DNA from: Zeus faber
Taxonomy: Eukaryota > Chordata > Actinopteri > Zeiformes > Zeidae
DNA: 64,000 nt
Direction of reading: 5' to 3'
Assembly (NCBI GenBank): GCA_960531495.1
Contig: OY482861.1
Span: 4,763,001-4,827,000, forward strand
The notes under the pieces were generated by a model. That model ran no database searches and was not told where the DNA came from. It saw nothing but the letters and a program-made list of their open reading frames with translations. Every line of letters begins with the position of its first letter. Position 1 is the first letter of the stretch. This document shows, piece after piece, positions 13,311-25,700 of the stretch. The position numbers and the translations under genes are program-made.

Positions 13311-15379
13311 TATTGTATTTAATTAATGGCTCAGGGTCGATTTGCTCTGAGTTTTGGTTTTATACTTTTGAGTAATACAAATCAACCCAAGGATCACTTC
13401 AACACTTGAAGAGATGGGCATGGTTTGTTTTTCTACTCATCTTTATGTGATCACGGACCGAGTGAATTAACAATTCATTCATTTTTTTTTTATTAAGGAT
13501 TTACTTTTATTCTTTATCTGCATATTGTAAGTACAAAAAAACTAACTATATTAAGTGTGGGTTATAGCGACAGAGTAATTTGACTGACTGCATATTGAGG
13601 TATATACATTTTATAGTAACGTAAAAAGTTATTTCTAGTATAAATTGTACATTATTACACTAAATCACATCATTTGGCAGACGCTTTGGTCCAAAGCGTA
13701 ACATATATTTGGTGGTATGGTATCAAACCAACTGTATACCACAGGTCTGTGCATGAAGTATAATTTGTTTGCAGTTGTTTACGTTGTAAAAAAATGCCAT
13801 TTCATGCCATATCGTCTGACAAAAAGTGATTTCCGTCCGCAGGAGCGCGTGCAGCCTGTTAAAGCTGTATCTCCCAGGTTATATACGTCTACAGCTGCTT
13901 TTATTTGAATCAAACTGTCATAAAATGTAAATACACAACTTTATGTTTGTGGTAATAGCTAAGGTATGTCTTTGTGAAACTCTAAAGTCTCTTGTAACCA
14001 AATAATCACAATTGTGACCAAGGAAGTGTTTGTAGTTTATATTACATTTACGTGATTATAGACGATACCTTACTATTGTTTCCGATGTTTATTTGTGTTT
14101 GGTATGTCTAATATCCTTGTTTAGGCCTATATTTGGAAACTAGACTATAATTAACATGATTTAAAAATGGGTTATATATAGAAAATAAATCAATTATTCA
14201 TTTTGCAATTATCCTTATGACCTGCTCTGTGCCCCAGATTAGTGATTGCAGCTCTTACCTTGTCACTGAAAGGTTATTTATGCCTCAAAATGTTTCATTC
14301 ATAAGGTTTGTATTTAAAAGGTTATAGCTCATTGTGGTGTGTGGGTGGGGGAGCGCACACCTGACTTGGGTCTACGTATTTGGCCCCAGGATCAGGTTGG
14401 CTGTATGACTGTTGCTCATTAGAGTAATCCATGATCAACAGGGAAAACCCCCATCCCCGCACACACACAGGAGAGGTCAGGCTGAGGAGATTATAACGCA
14501 TGCGATCATAGATTGTACTTAGTATGCTCAAGAAAGACCAAAAATAAACCAAGAAGAAAAACACACAGGAGAGGAGCCCTTGTCATGACACGTTTTCCAT
14601 CTGCTCCAGGCTTGTTCGCACTTGCCCACTTTCTAAAATAAAAAATGAAATGTCATGACACCCGGTGATCACGCACAAGCTCTATAAGTTTATGAGATTA
14701 CATAGATTTCGATATGGAGAATTTCACCCGTCGTTTGCAAAGTGCTACTCTAACCCTATTGCAACAATACATTAAAGTTGTTGCAATATATCTTCCAGCC
14801 ACTATTAGGCAGCAGCGGGAACAAATGCGAGCGGTGAAGAAGAAGCCATCCAGCTGACACTTTGAATGCGAAAATCATCGTTTCCGTAGATAATGTTTGG
14901 CATTTACACACAACTGACATATTGCGCCATCGCAGCGGGTTATCACAAATGTGTTGAGAATCTTTCAAATGTAGTTTGTGTTGCAGAGTGCGCCTTACTT
15001 TTGGCTTTTTGGGTTTGAGTAGAACCCAACTGACGGGATCCCGCTTTGCACAAAGTTCCAATGAAAACGACCCAATGAGCACCGTTACGGGGCTAAAGAA
15101 CGACAATGAAATTAGGAAATACCACCCCACAATTGCAATTTTATTATACAACATGAACAACTGCAAATGAATTATAAAAAACGCACTGACCACCACAGTC
15201 ACGGCCAGCTAAACCTTCTCAAGGGATAGTTAGTGTAAAAAATGAACACCGTTTGCTCTTTGCCCAATGTCAATTCAATGAAAGAACGCATCTCGCACTG
15301 CGGGATCGCTACGCCAAAAGGGACTGAACTGTCCGAGTGGAATTATTGCACAAAAGAGTAACCATCTCGTTCATAACTA
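13311..15379. other. PPP6C-SCAI intergenic region
   Basis: About 2 kb of mostly unique-looking AT-rich sequence. It contains a fragment of a SINE/L2-type tail at 13665-13705 and a roughly 35-base scrap resembling the LINE B 3' end at 14644-14680 (cacccggtgatcacgcacaa). A GT-rich run near 14336-14352 can pair with an AC-rich run near 14455-14470. I see no gene. Confidence 0.5.
13665..13705 (-). repeat. SINE/L2 tail fragment
   Basis: The words 'cacatcatttggcagacgctttggtccaaagcg' match the left end of the SINE copies at 42430, 43574 and 58903 (atttagcagacgcttttatccaaagcg). Only the 3' tail remains. Confidence 0.55.
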
Positions 15380-15670
15380 GGGGATTAAGGGAGAGAACCC
15401 CCCCTTGGCGGGGCTCTGTGGCGGTGCGCCCTCAACCCCGACCCGGAAGTAGCTAGCCAGTTGGAACGGAGCGCACACCGCCGGACGCCGCTGCCTTTGC
15501 TGTGACTGTCAGAGGGCAACACTCGGCGAAGGCGTAAAATAGACAATTCACGCCCAGTTGCTGGACAACGGCGGTTTGAGGCGCTAAGAATGTAGTACAC
15601 CGCCCATAAACCTCCCCGTGGCTTTTGGACATTTTAACTGGTTTCGTTTCGCATCAAGTGGGCTAGCGAG
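15380..15670 (+). promoter_or_regulatory. scai: probable SCAI promoter and non-coding exon 1
   Basis: The GC content and CpG count rise sharply at 15380-15560 compared with the surrounding AT-rich DNA, as expected for a housekeeping-type promoter. An ETS-type motif CCGGAAGT lies at 15443-15450. A good splice donor, GCGAG|GTAAGG, ends a candidate non-coding exon at 15670. It fits the exon at 19739, which starts 18 bases before the first ATG. The transcription start is not determinable by eye, and an alternative upstream coding exon such as the one in a human isoform was not found. Confidence 0.5.
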
Positions 15671-18600
15671 GTAAGGTGAAATGCAATGTGATGCGGTTTC
15701 TACAAGCAAACCGTTAGGAAACCGCACTAATATACGGTTGGTTTCGATAACTCGCTGCTATACGTTATGTGAATGGTTGAAGTCGTTGTCGGGGCTCTCT
15801 GAATTGCGACCAACAAGAACGCGAGATTCCAGTGGCTGCCCCCTTCCATTTAGTTATCTGCCTGGAGTTCAATTAGTGTGAATTAGCTAATGTTACACGG
15901 ACGTTCACACTGTAAACTTCACAATGTCAACTATTTGCTGACCCCACTCCTCCACTGAAAGTCTGTGTTATTGTTTTTTTGGCCAATTTACGCCGCATCT
16001 CGTTTTCTCTTGTGAGCGTGATGGATAACGTTGGATAACGTTTTTCACAAAGCGCCACGTAACGTTACGTTAACGCCAACACGCTGCGAACCGAAAAGGG
16101 GCAAATACGGCAACCATTCGCAATGCAATTTATTTCTGATTTAATATAAGATATTTAGAAACTTATTAAATAGTGATGTTGACGTCTAATTGTAGTCCAA
16201 GATAACAATTTTTGTTCTAACATTTTTTTTTTATTATCGTTTTTGTTAACGTACGTTAACTTGCGTGTAGTTTGCATGTCTTACTGGAAAAAAATACGTT
16301 TTGATAAGCCATAATTAAATAAACTGTCGCCCAGATCCAAAGCGTTTCCCAATATGGTTTTAACAAAAATGTATTTAAATTAAATCAACCGATTTTTATT
16401 TTATTTTTTACAGTAATTGACAAACGTTGTAGCCAGTATTACAAAATAGTCTTAAACAAAGTAAAAATATAGATTTAGTGGTTAATTTGCCATTTTTTTA
16501 AATTAAGGGCTATAAGTAGTTGTAGGGTCCAAGACTCTATAGTATAGGGATCTAGTTCTGTGACCCAACTATGGGATGCCTTGACCTGATTGCGCAATGA
16601 TCTTTGCTAACTGGAAGCTAGAGCTACAGTGGATTTTGAAATCTGGGACAGCCCAGGTCACCCTAAAAAAAGGTGACAGTGTGACGCAGTTTTCTTATAG
16701 TTTTCATCGTTGCCCATTAACTAGGACAGAAATAAGTTGAGCATCCAGTTCTGCCCATTTAATGGCATTAATGGCATTAACATATGCGAAACATGTCAAG
16801 TTATCACAAGTCAATCATTTATGTGCTCCTATAGTCAGAAAGGTGGCGTCTGTTTATTATTCATCTTACACTTTGAAGCTGCTGTGATGTAAAACTTTAA
16901 AGGTATAGGGGAAATGGAAAAAGATGATTGGGTAAAGTGTTTTCTAAAATGTAATTCATAGAGATGCACTGAGACCCAGTGGTGGCAAATGGTGATATTG
17001 GGGGGGAGGGCTGAATAAAACTCACACTGCAGAATCAGCTTTTGAGAATATTTTATACATTTCCATTACATCGGCCTGCTTGGTTCCAGGAACCAAGTGT
17101 GTACGATTCAGAGCCAACTGACTCTTCTGACTCTCATTCATTGGAAGAATCATGAAAACGTGACTCATCAAGAACTTAATCTCAAGGGAGTCGAACATTT
17201 TGTCCCTACATGCTAGTCACGCTAGTTATAAAACTATTAATACTAGTTCTAAAATAATTACAAATCAAGTATCTCTTTATTTAGTAAATAGCAGGTGTAG
17301 GAGTGGGATAATGTGCAGCCAGCCAGTTGTTGTTACAAATCAACCCCCGAGAGGGGGATCAGGACTTTTATCACTGAATCACTTATTGTAGTGATAGTAC
17401 TGTTTCACATTCTTCAAGTTATTTTGCCTAAGTGCTTTGTGTTTAACAGTTTATCCTACCTTTTCATTCTAGTTAACAGATCTGTGAACAACTTACTTCA
17501 AACAAGTGGAGTGGAAAATACTGTATCAAGAAATGGGACAGAAGTTATTTCCACATGTGGATGTTAATTCTACACAAATGGCATCATAGGCTATGTAACA
17601 TTAAAATGAGCGCTGAATTGGCCATATCACAGAACACATTTTTTTTTTATTATACAACAGACCACATCATAAATAATTTTATTTATTTTCCAACTAATGA
17701 GAACAATTACATTTTCTAGATCTTCCAAGTTGGGCAAAGTTTGGTTCATAAGCACCGATGGAGATGCTTGAGATGTATATGGATGAATTAGTGACTGGAT
17801 CCAGGGAGATGGATAGTGAGTGACTCATGACTACTAGTTAATGGCATTCATGTTTTTCATGTTTTACGTTGCTTTTTTCTGCTGACTATTGTGTTTCAAA
17901 GGGTGACTTGCAGGTTGGCATACCCAGTGAATTAACGTGGAGAAATTATGTAACAATTCGATTTAATTATTTAATTATATTTTAATTCATTTAAATAAAT
18001 TATTTTTTACTTAGAATTACAGCCCGGCAAATTTTTGTAATACATTTAGCCACGGCCACCTAAAGGTCTGACATTGCCTGCAAACTTGAACGTGACGTAA
18101 CAGGTGTGAGACAGGATAGAGCTAGCACTACAGTGAATGGTGACTTGGAACGTAGAAGCAATGCGGAGAGACTGGTTTTATTTTAGATTTTGATTTATTT
18201 CTGAGTTTCCTATTTGTATGAAGTGAAAAACGTGAACATAATATAGAGACTGTTCCGCTCCCATCACACCAGGAGCGGTCCCACTGTGCCATGCTTATAG
18301 CATGACACAAAGCTGTGAATTTTATGGCAGTGGACATCTGAGACTTGGAATTGGCATGCATGCATGGGAAGCTATTCCTGAATTCTTGCGTATGCTGTTA
18401 CTCAATTGCAATACATTTTTTTGTGTTTTATGTTTCAATGTTGTTTTTGATGTCGTTGTCATGATCTAGGTGCCTACATATTTTATATATACCAGTATTT
18501 ATATTATTTTGTATTATAGGCCATTATATTAGTGGGACAGAACATATGTTAGCAAAAAAATGCACAATATGTATACATACAAGTTATTTGCAAGATTTTT

Positions 18601-19738
18601 CTCTTTCTGGCCTACTTTGTCTATTAATAGCTGCAGCATTGCCCTTTCTTTTTTGTAATGTCTTTTAAATATTGTGTTAGGTAAATATTGTTCCATCTGT
18701 AATTCCTGCTCTGTGGATGTTCTGTATTGATCCAGTTACACTCTGCATTCCACTGATTGGTTGATCCATTGACTATCAAGAGCACACACGTAATATCTTA
18801 ATCTGATCCTGACTTGACTTAGTCTGAACCAAATACAGGTACTCCCCACTTAACTACCGAGTTCTGTTCCTAAAACCAGGTCATTAAGCGACTTGGTCGA
18901 TCAGCGAGGACCCGTGTTTTTTCACTGTAAGGTGAAAACAATACAATACCGACTGGTCAGAGAGCTGGTCATAAGTCTGAACGGTCGTTAAACGGGTAGG
19001 TCGTTAAGTGAGGAGTACCTGGGAGCTCCAAGCGACGTTAAAAGATCTGTTGTAGCTCCGACAGCAAGTTGTTGCTTACATGAGCCACGTTATCATCAGT
19101 TAGCGTTAGGCTTTAGGCAATACCCCCTGATCAAGAGGTTCAATTATCAAATTTCTGCTATCGAACAGAAATTATACAAACCAATGCCACATAGAACATG
19201 TTAAACTTGATACATTTAGATGTACTGACTCGAGAGGAAGTACCCACCTCAAGGAGTCACTCCAGCACAACTTGCAAGAATTGAGTGACTATTTTTGCCA
19301 TCAGCCATTTTTCTCATACAGCCCCTACTCACACTTGGCAAGCAAATGTAATGTATAACAACTACACCCCAATCATTATTGCTATCATTATTTAGATGTT
19401 TTGGTTATTTAATATTATATGTACTTTTTTGGGTCTCAGTGGGGGGCGGATGATTATTAGGATAGGGAATAGTAGATTATTGTGCAAGCCACAAGATGTA
19501 GCCTTTGGAATTTTTTCAATGAACACATAAATACGGTCCATTGACCTTTCAACTATTGATCAAATTTCATGCCGTTCAGTTAATGCAATGGATTGCTCTG
19601 AAACTCTTTCAGCAAATCTTTAGAGTTTGGGGCTCTAAAATGGTATCTGCAGTGAAATAAGTGTATTTCTACATCCCTTATTATCCTTCTGTTCTATACC
19701 TTTTTTTTAATAATATTTTCTGCGTTTTGTGTAATTAG
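15671..19738 (+). other. scai: SCAI intron 1
   Basis: Long AT-rich intron, ending at the acceptor gtaattag|gt. It contains the MITE at 18836-19021. Words such as 'acgttaacgttac' near 16050-16080 and 16230-16265 are common in fish DNA. I see no further exon or RNA gene. Confidence 0.5.
18836..19021. mobile_element. short non-autonomous DNA transposon (MITE)
   Basis: A 186-base element with terminal inverted repeats: it starts CAGGTACTCCCCACTTAAC and ends GTTAAGTGAGGAGTACCTG, with a second inverted pair of 'gtcgttaa/ttaagcgac' words inside. A longer relative lies at 54987-55283. No coding capacity. The superfamily is unknown; pogo/Tigger-like would be one guess. Confidence 0.75.
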
Positions 19739-19756
19739 GTTTGAAAAATATCTGTC

Positions 19757-22700
19757 ATGACTGGAGCTGAGACAGAGGATGATATTCCATTAGGTGAAAG
19801 GAAGACGGTCACAGATTTCTGCTATCTCCTGGACAAATCTAAACAACTCTTCAATGGGCTTAGGTCTGTTATTACCTGTTTTCATCTATCTGCTATGTTG
19901 GTTTTTAAATATACCATGATTAACATATACTGTGTATATATATTTCTTTCCGTTAACTTCAAGTTTATACAGTACAGTATATCTAGCTATTGCTAAATAG
20001 TGCAATAATTGAAACTAATGAATATTTGTTTGATGTACTGTTTTGCTTTTGATATACTGTTTTTTGCATGAAATCTAACTATTTCTCAATGTTAATACCC
20101 ATTGAGAAACAACTTCAAAATAGTTTCAAGCTGATCTATAGACAATAGATGCAACTGTTTCAATTTGCACGATCAGTGGTGCAAATTCTATGGTAGGAGA
20201 CCCGGGAGGACTCCACTGCTGAGAGCGGGAAAAACGCAAGAAAGTCAGACTGGAGTTTGCCAAAACACACCTGAACAAGCTGCAATCCTTCTGGGAGAAT
20301 GCCGTTTGGACAGATGAGACAAAATGAGAACATTTTGGAAAATTACATCTAGTCTGTGTTTACAGAAAAAAAAATTAAACCATCAACCAGAACTCTGCTG
20401 CAACAGACAAACATGGACGAGGTTCATGGATGATTGGGGTTATTTTTCTGCCCATGGCACTGGGTACCTTGACTCTGTGCATGACATCATGAAATCAGGA
20501 GGTTGCCAATGTATTTTCGAGTGCAATGTTAACGCAGTGTGGTAAAGCTGTGTCTGTCGAAGCTCATGGGTCTTCAGCAGCACAGTGACCCAATGTACGC
20601 CACTAAAAGCACTCAGGAATGGTTCAGAACAAATACTGGGCTGTTCTGAGGTGCCAACAATAAGTGTAGTTTAAAATCCCATTAAACACATGTGGAGAGA
20701 ATGCTCATGGTTGTTTACATGGGGGAGAATACTATTTTTCTTTGTTATTAGCAAAAAACAAAACATTTGATAAGTAGATTAACCCTGAATATGTTGATAA
20801 ATTCAAAACTGTAATAATCACCCTTGTAATCAGCAGCCACATAAAACATCATAGTTCATTGCTTTTACAGGTTGCATATGACCTAAATTGATAGCAGATA
20901 CATTTACTTTGCTCCCCTCCTTTTGTGTAAATATTTTGTTGTTACAGAGATCTTCCTCAATATGGTCACAAACAGTGGCAATCCTACTTTGGAAGGACCT
21001 TTGACGTCTACACCAAGTTGTGGAAATTTCAGCAACAACACAGGTCAGTTTTATCTTATCTTCTTTATCTTGTCAAGAGTTGTTTGCGGCTAAGCGCTCA
21101 AAGCAGCAAAGAATTTCAAATTTTGATTATATGGGGTGGGGGGCAGAATGCTGTGTGAAGTGGAGAAGTTTCACCTTCCTGCTGAATGTTCTGACAAATA
21201 CACAGTAGACAGTTTTAGCCCCAATTCTGATTTTGGAAGTTGCAACTTCCAGCTGCTAACAACTTTAGGGTTTGCTGTTGTAATAATTGAGAAAATTGAC
21301 ACTTGAAACTTTGGAAATATGGTTTGAAACTGAAGCCTAATTTATTTTTAGCAGCATATCTGGAAATGTATAACTTATTACCTGCTCACTCTTATTAAAA
21401 CACAGCAGAAATATGTTAAAGGTTAGCAACACTAAATTAATCTACAAGGTTCAAAATCAGAAAACTTACCCTTTTTAATTGTTTTTGTTTTTTGGACAGG
21501 CAGGTTCTGGACAGTCGATATGGCTTGAAGAGATGGCAGATTGGAGAAGTGGCATCCAAAATTGGACAGCTTTACTACCACTACTAGTAAGGACTTATGT
21601 GAAACTCATGTCACGTTCAAAACATTTTGATTTCTGATGGTTCCTGATCTTCTACCAGAAGAAGTCCTGGATCAGCACCAATACAAGTTCCAAACTTGGT
21701 GTGTATAGAATGCAAATGTTTTGGTGGTTGAGAAAGATGGGTAAAAGAAACATTAAAACTGTGTGAAAACAGAGAATCATCACCATCAAATCATCCCTCC
21801 TAAAAATAAGCATAAAAGTATAGTTATAAAACGTTTCAGGTGCAAAATTAACTACTGCAAAGCTAAGCATTTCAGACACATCAGACCAGACACCTCAAAG
21901 GACTTGCACATGATTAGTGCCAAAATGCTTGATGGAGCCTTTATGTTTTATTGGTAGTCAGGGCCAATGCTCAACTTGGCAGCAATATTACCGCTGGAAT
22001 AGTGCTCTGCTAAGAATTAGTGATGAGTCCATCACTGAAATGTTTTTTCTTGGCATACACTGAACAGTTGAGGCACTTCCAATGAGAATACAAATTTTGG
22101 CAAGATGAAATGATCTGGAGTAAAAAATATATAGCTCCTTCTAGCGTGAGGAAATACACCGATCAGCCACAACATTAAAACCTTGTGCCTAATATTGTGT
22201 AGGTCACCCTCGCGCCGCCCAAACAGCTCTGACCCGTCGAGGCATGGACTCCACAAGACCTCTGAAGGTGTCCCTGTGATTTCTGGCACCAAGACGTCAG
22301 CAGCAGATCCTTTAAGTCCTGTAAGTTGTGAGGTGGGGCTTCCATGGATCAGGCTTGTTGTTCCAGCACATCCCACATACCCCTTTTCCACCAAGGCATT
22401 TTGAGGGCCGGTTCGGAGCCGGTGCCTAATCTGGAACCAGTTCTTCACGTTTTGACAGTAAAAGAACCGGCTCTGGAACCGGAACCTAACTGGTTCCAGA
22501 GCAACACCCCTTGCTTGCTCGACTGGAACCAAGAACCGCTTACGTCAGGGGCTGGGGGCGGGGACAAGCAAGCCAGAGTAAAACGTAGTGACCATATTTT
22601 TATTTTTTTTTACCGCGTCAGCAGTATGGAATTCATGGACGTACTGTAAAATGTGGTCTGTGGTGCACTCAAGTGGATATATTGTAAAATATATAATTTT

Positions 22701-25700
22701 ATTGAGTAGGAGTGCACTTTTTCCTTAAATTATTAAAAAGCACGAGATGCGAGCCCTTGGGCTCGAACTCTGGCAGCTCCCTCGCTTGCGGCAGCATTGC
22801 CGGAGCAAGGGAGCTCTGGGCTGCGCAGACTGCCGGAGTTCGAGCCGCCTTTGCCCCCGGTTTTCAACATTTGCTACCAAATTTTCCCCGTTTTCCCACA
22901 ATCAAAATAATAATATTATACTTGTTTTCAGTGCTTACATAGACGTTTATCATGTCATGCCCCACTCATTACCTAACCCAATAATAAAAAAAAAAACGAA
23001 AACAATGCACTACGAAACATAAGCAATAATAATAATTGTCCCCCATCGTCTTTAAAAAGGCGGAGATGTATGCAGACATCTACAGTAACGTGATGACGTG
23101 GCTCTCGGACCCATGTTTCCCATGGAAAAGCAAAACAGTTCTGAGAAGGTTTGCAAGTTGAACCAACTGACCTGGCACTAGCACCACCCCAGAACCAGTA
23201 CTAGGTTCCCTTTGGTCAAAAAGGGTTAACAAATGCTCGATCAGATTGAGATCTGGAAAATTTGATGGCCAAATCAACACCTTGAACACTTTGTCATGTT
23301 CCTCAAACCATTCCTGAACAATTTTTGCAGTGTGGCAGGGTGCATTATCCTGCTGAAAGAGGCCGTTGCCATGAAGGGGTGTACTTGGTTTGCAACAATG
23401 TTTAGGTAGGTGGTACGTGTCACAGTAACATCCACATGAATGCTAGGACCCAAGGTTTTCCAGCAGAACATTATCCACAGCATCACACTGCCTCCACCGA
23501 CTTGCCTTCTTCCCATAGTGCATCCTGGTGCCATCTCTTCCCCAGGTAAACAACGCACACGCACCCGGCCAACCTGTTATGCATCAGACCAAGCCACCTT
23601 CTTACATTGCTCCATGGTCCAGTTCTGATGCTCACATGCCCTTTGTAGGTGCTTTCAGCAGTGGACAGGGGTCAGCATGGGCACTCTGACCGGTCTGTGG
23701 CTAAGCAGCCCCATACGCAGCAAGCTCCAATCGCAGTGTGTTCTGACACCTTTCTATCATCGCCAGCATTAACTTTCTCAGCAATTTTTTGTTAAAGTAG
23801 TGCTTCTGTGGGATTGGACCAGACACACTAGTCTTCGCTCCCCGCGCACATCAATGAGCCTTTGGCGCCCATGACCCTGTCGCCGGTCACCGATTATCCT
23901 TCCTTGGAGCACTTTTGGTAGGTACTAACCACTGCATATGGGAAAACAACACAGGACCTGCCATTTTGGAGATGCTCTGACCCAGTGGTCTAGCCATCAC
24001 AATTTGGCCCCTGTCAAAGTCGCTCATATCCTTACACTTGCCCGTTTTTCCTGCTTCCAACACATCAACTTCAAGAACTGACTGTTCACCTGCAGCCTAA
24101 TATATATCCCACCCGTTGACAGTTGCCTTAATGAGATGATAAATGTTATCCACTGCACATGTTAGTGATTTTAATATTGTGGCTGATCGGTGTATGTTTT
24201 AATAAAGCAGTTTCTTGAATTCAAAAATATATTTGGAAATATGGTGTGTCATGCCAAAGCGTTAAATCCACACAAACCTTTGAATACGATTTTTCTTTTT
24301 GGCGTTCCTCAGCCATTGTGGCAAGTGTGCTTGTATTCAATACAAGCACGCTTGTGGCCATTATAGAAATAATAATTTAAAAAAAAAGGTGTATATGAAC
24401 ATTTGAGGTGTGCTTTTTCTCAATGGAGTGGCTCCTTCCTCACTCCATAGTACAGGCTACATATTGTGCTATGCCGTCAATCAAATATAATCAAAAATAC
24501 ACAGAATTAGTTACCTTTTAAACAAATCCTACCTCTAATAATTCAAAAGAAAGGCCACAGCCTCTATACTGAACATTCAAGAGCTCAAATGTTAATCAGC
24601 AGATTTTTTTAAGCACTGACACTCAAATAAAATCTAATAAAATACCAAGTTAACCCTAAAAAGTGCATTAACATGTTGATTTAGTCTTTGAGGACTTGTC
24701 CAATTTTTGTGGATAAGAAGAAGACATTGACTTTATCAGCATGTAGCAGGAAATTATATATATCTCTGCATTGTGACTAAGACGGGAGCCAACAGACAAA
24801 CTGAAGAGCAGTACCAGATTATATTACAAGAGGGAGCCCCCTGGGCTGGGACAGATATTTGACCAATGTTATTTGTTAAATACATTTATGAATTACCCCC
24901 CACCATGGTAAGATGCCCTCTTCTTTTCAATCTTTGTGGTAGCCTTCGTACCTCAGAAACAAGTTACCTGAATGAGGCCTTTTCATTCTACTCAGCCATC
25001 CGTCAACGATCCTACTACTTTCAAGTCAACAAAGAAGATAGGTAAGTTTGTCAAAGGAGATGAGATTAGACTATTTTTATAAGAGTTTTGGCGTAAATGG
25101 TGAATACTTAACTGAGTAGTGCAGAAAAAAGATGGAAATAGGGTTGTTTGAATGGAAAAATGAAATAGATAAAGTTGCAAAAAATAGAAAGTATCTTAGT
25201 GAGTTCTGTGACCATTTCTATCTTGAAATAACTAGATATATTCTATCCCTGAAAAATACATTTTGATATGCCATTTAACAGTGTTTAGTTGCTTTTTTTT
25301 TGTGTGTGCACTTTGTAAGTTGTTTTTGCCAATTGACTATCAGCAATATCGCTGGATGAGATATGTAGTAGTTTCTGTTCATTTAAACCAGCCACCACTA
25401 CAGTGTATTTGATCATAAAGAAAAACAATATTCTCACATACAGAGCAGTCACAGTAATGGATGAAAGGCAGACCAGTAGCAGCAGGTACTGTGTTCTGAT
25501 TGAAACAGTGTCATTCATTTTCTTAAAAACTTATTGAAAATTCATATTTCCATGTCAAATTTATATTTTTGTTCTCATGTTGCGCTCTTTTTCCCGTTAG
25601 GCCAGAATTGGTAGTGAAGAAGTTAAGGTATTATGCTCGCTACATAGTCGTCTGTTTACTGCTGAACAAGATGGACCTTGTCAAAGTTTTAGTCAAGGTA

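Larger units (their letters stand above)
21587..24942 (+). other. scai: SCAI intron 4
   Basis: Long intron whose centre is the Tc1-like element 22157-24192 with a nested insertion. The flanks 21587-22155 and 24195-24942 are AT-rich and show nothing further. Confidence 0.6.

Noticed and set aside
14336-14470. GT-rich and AC-rich arms that could form a hairpin
   Set aside because: Low-complexity arms with a loop of about 100 bases; not a convincing RNA gene.
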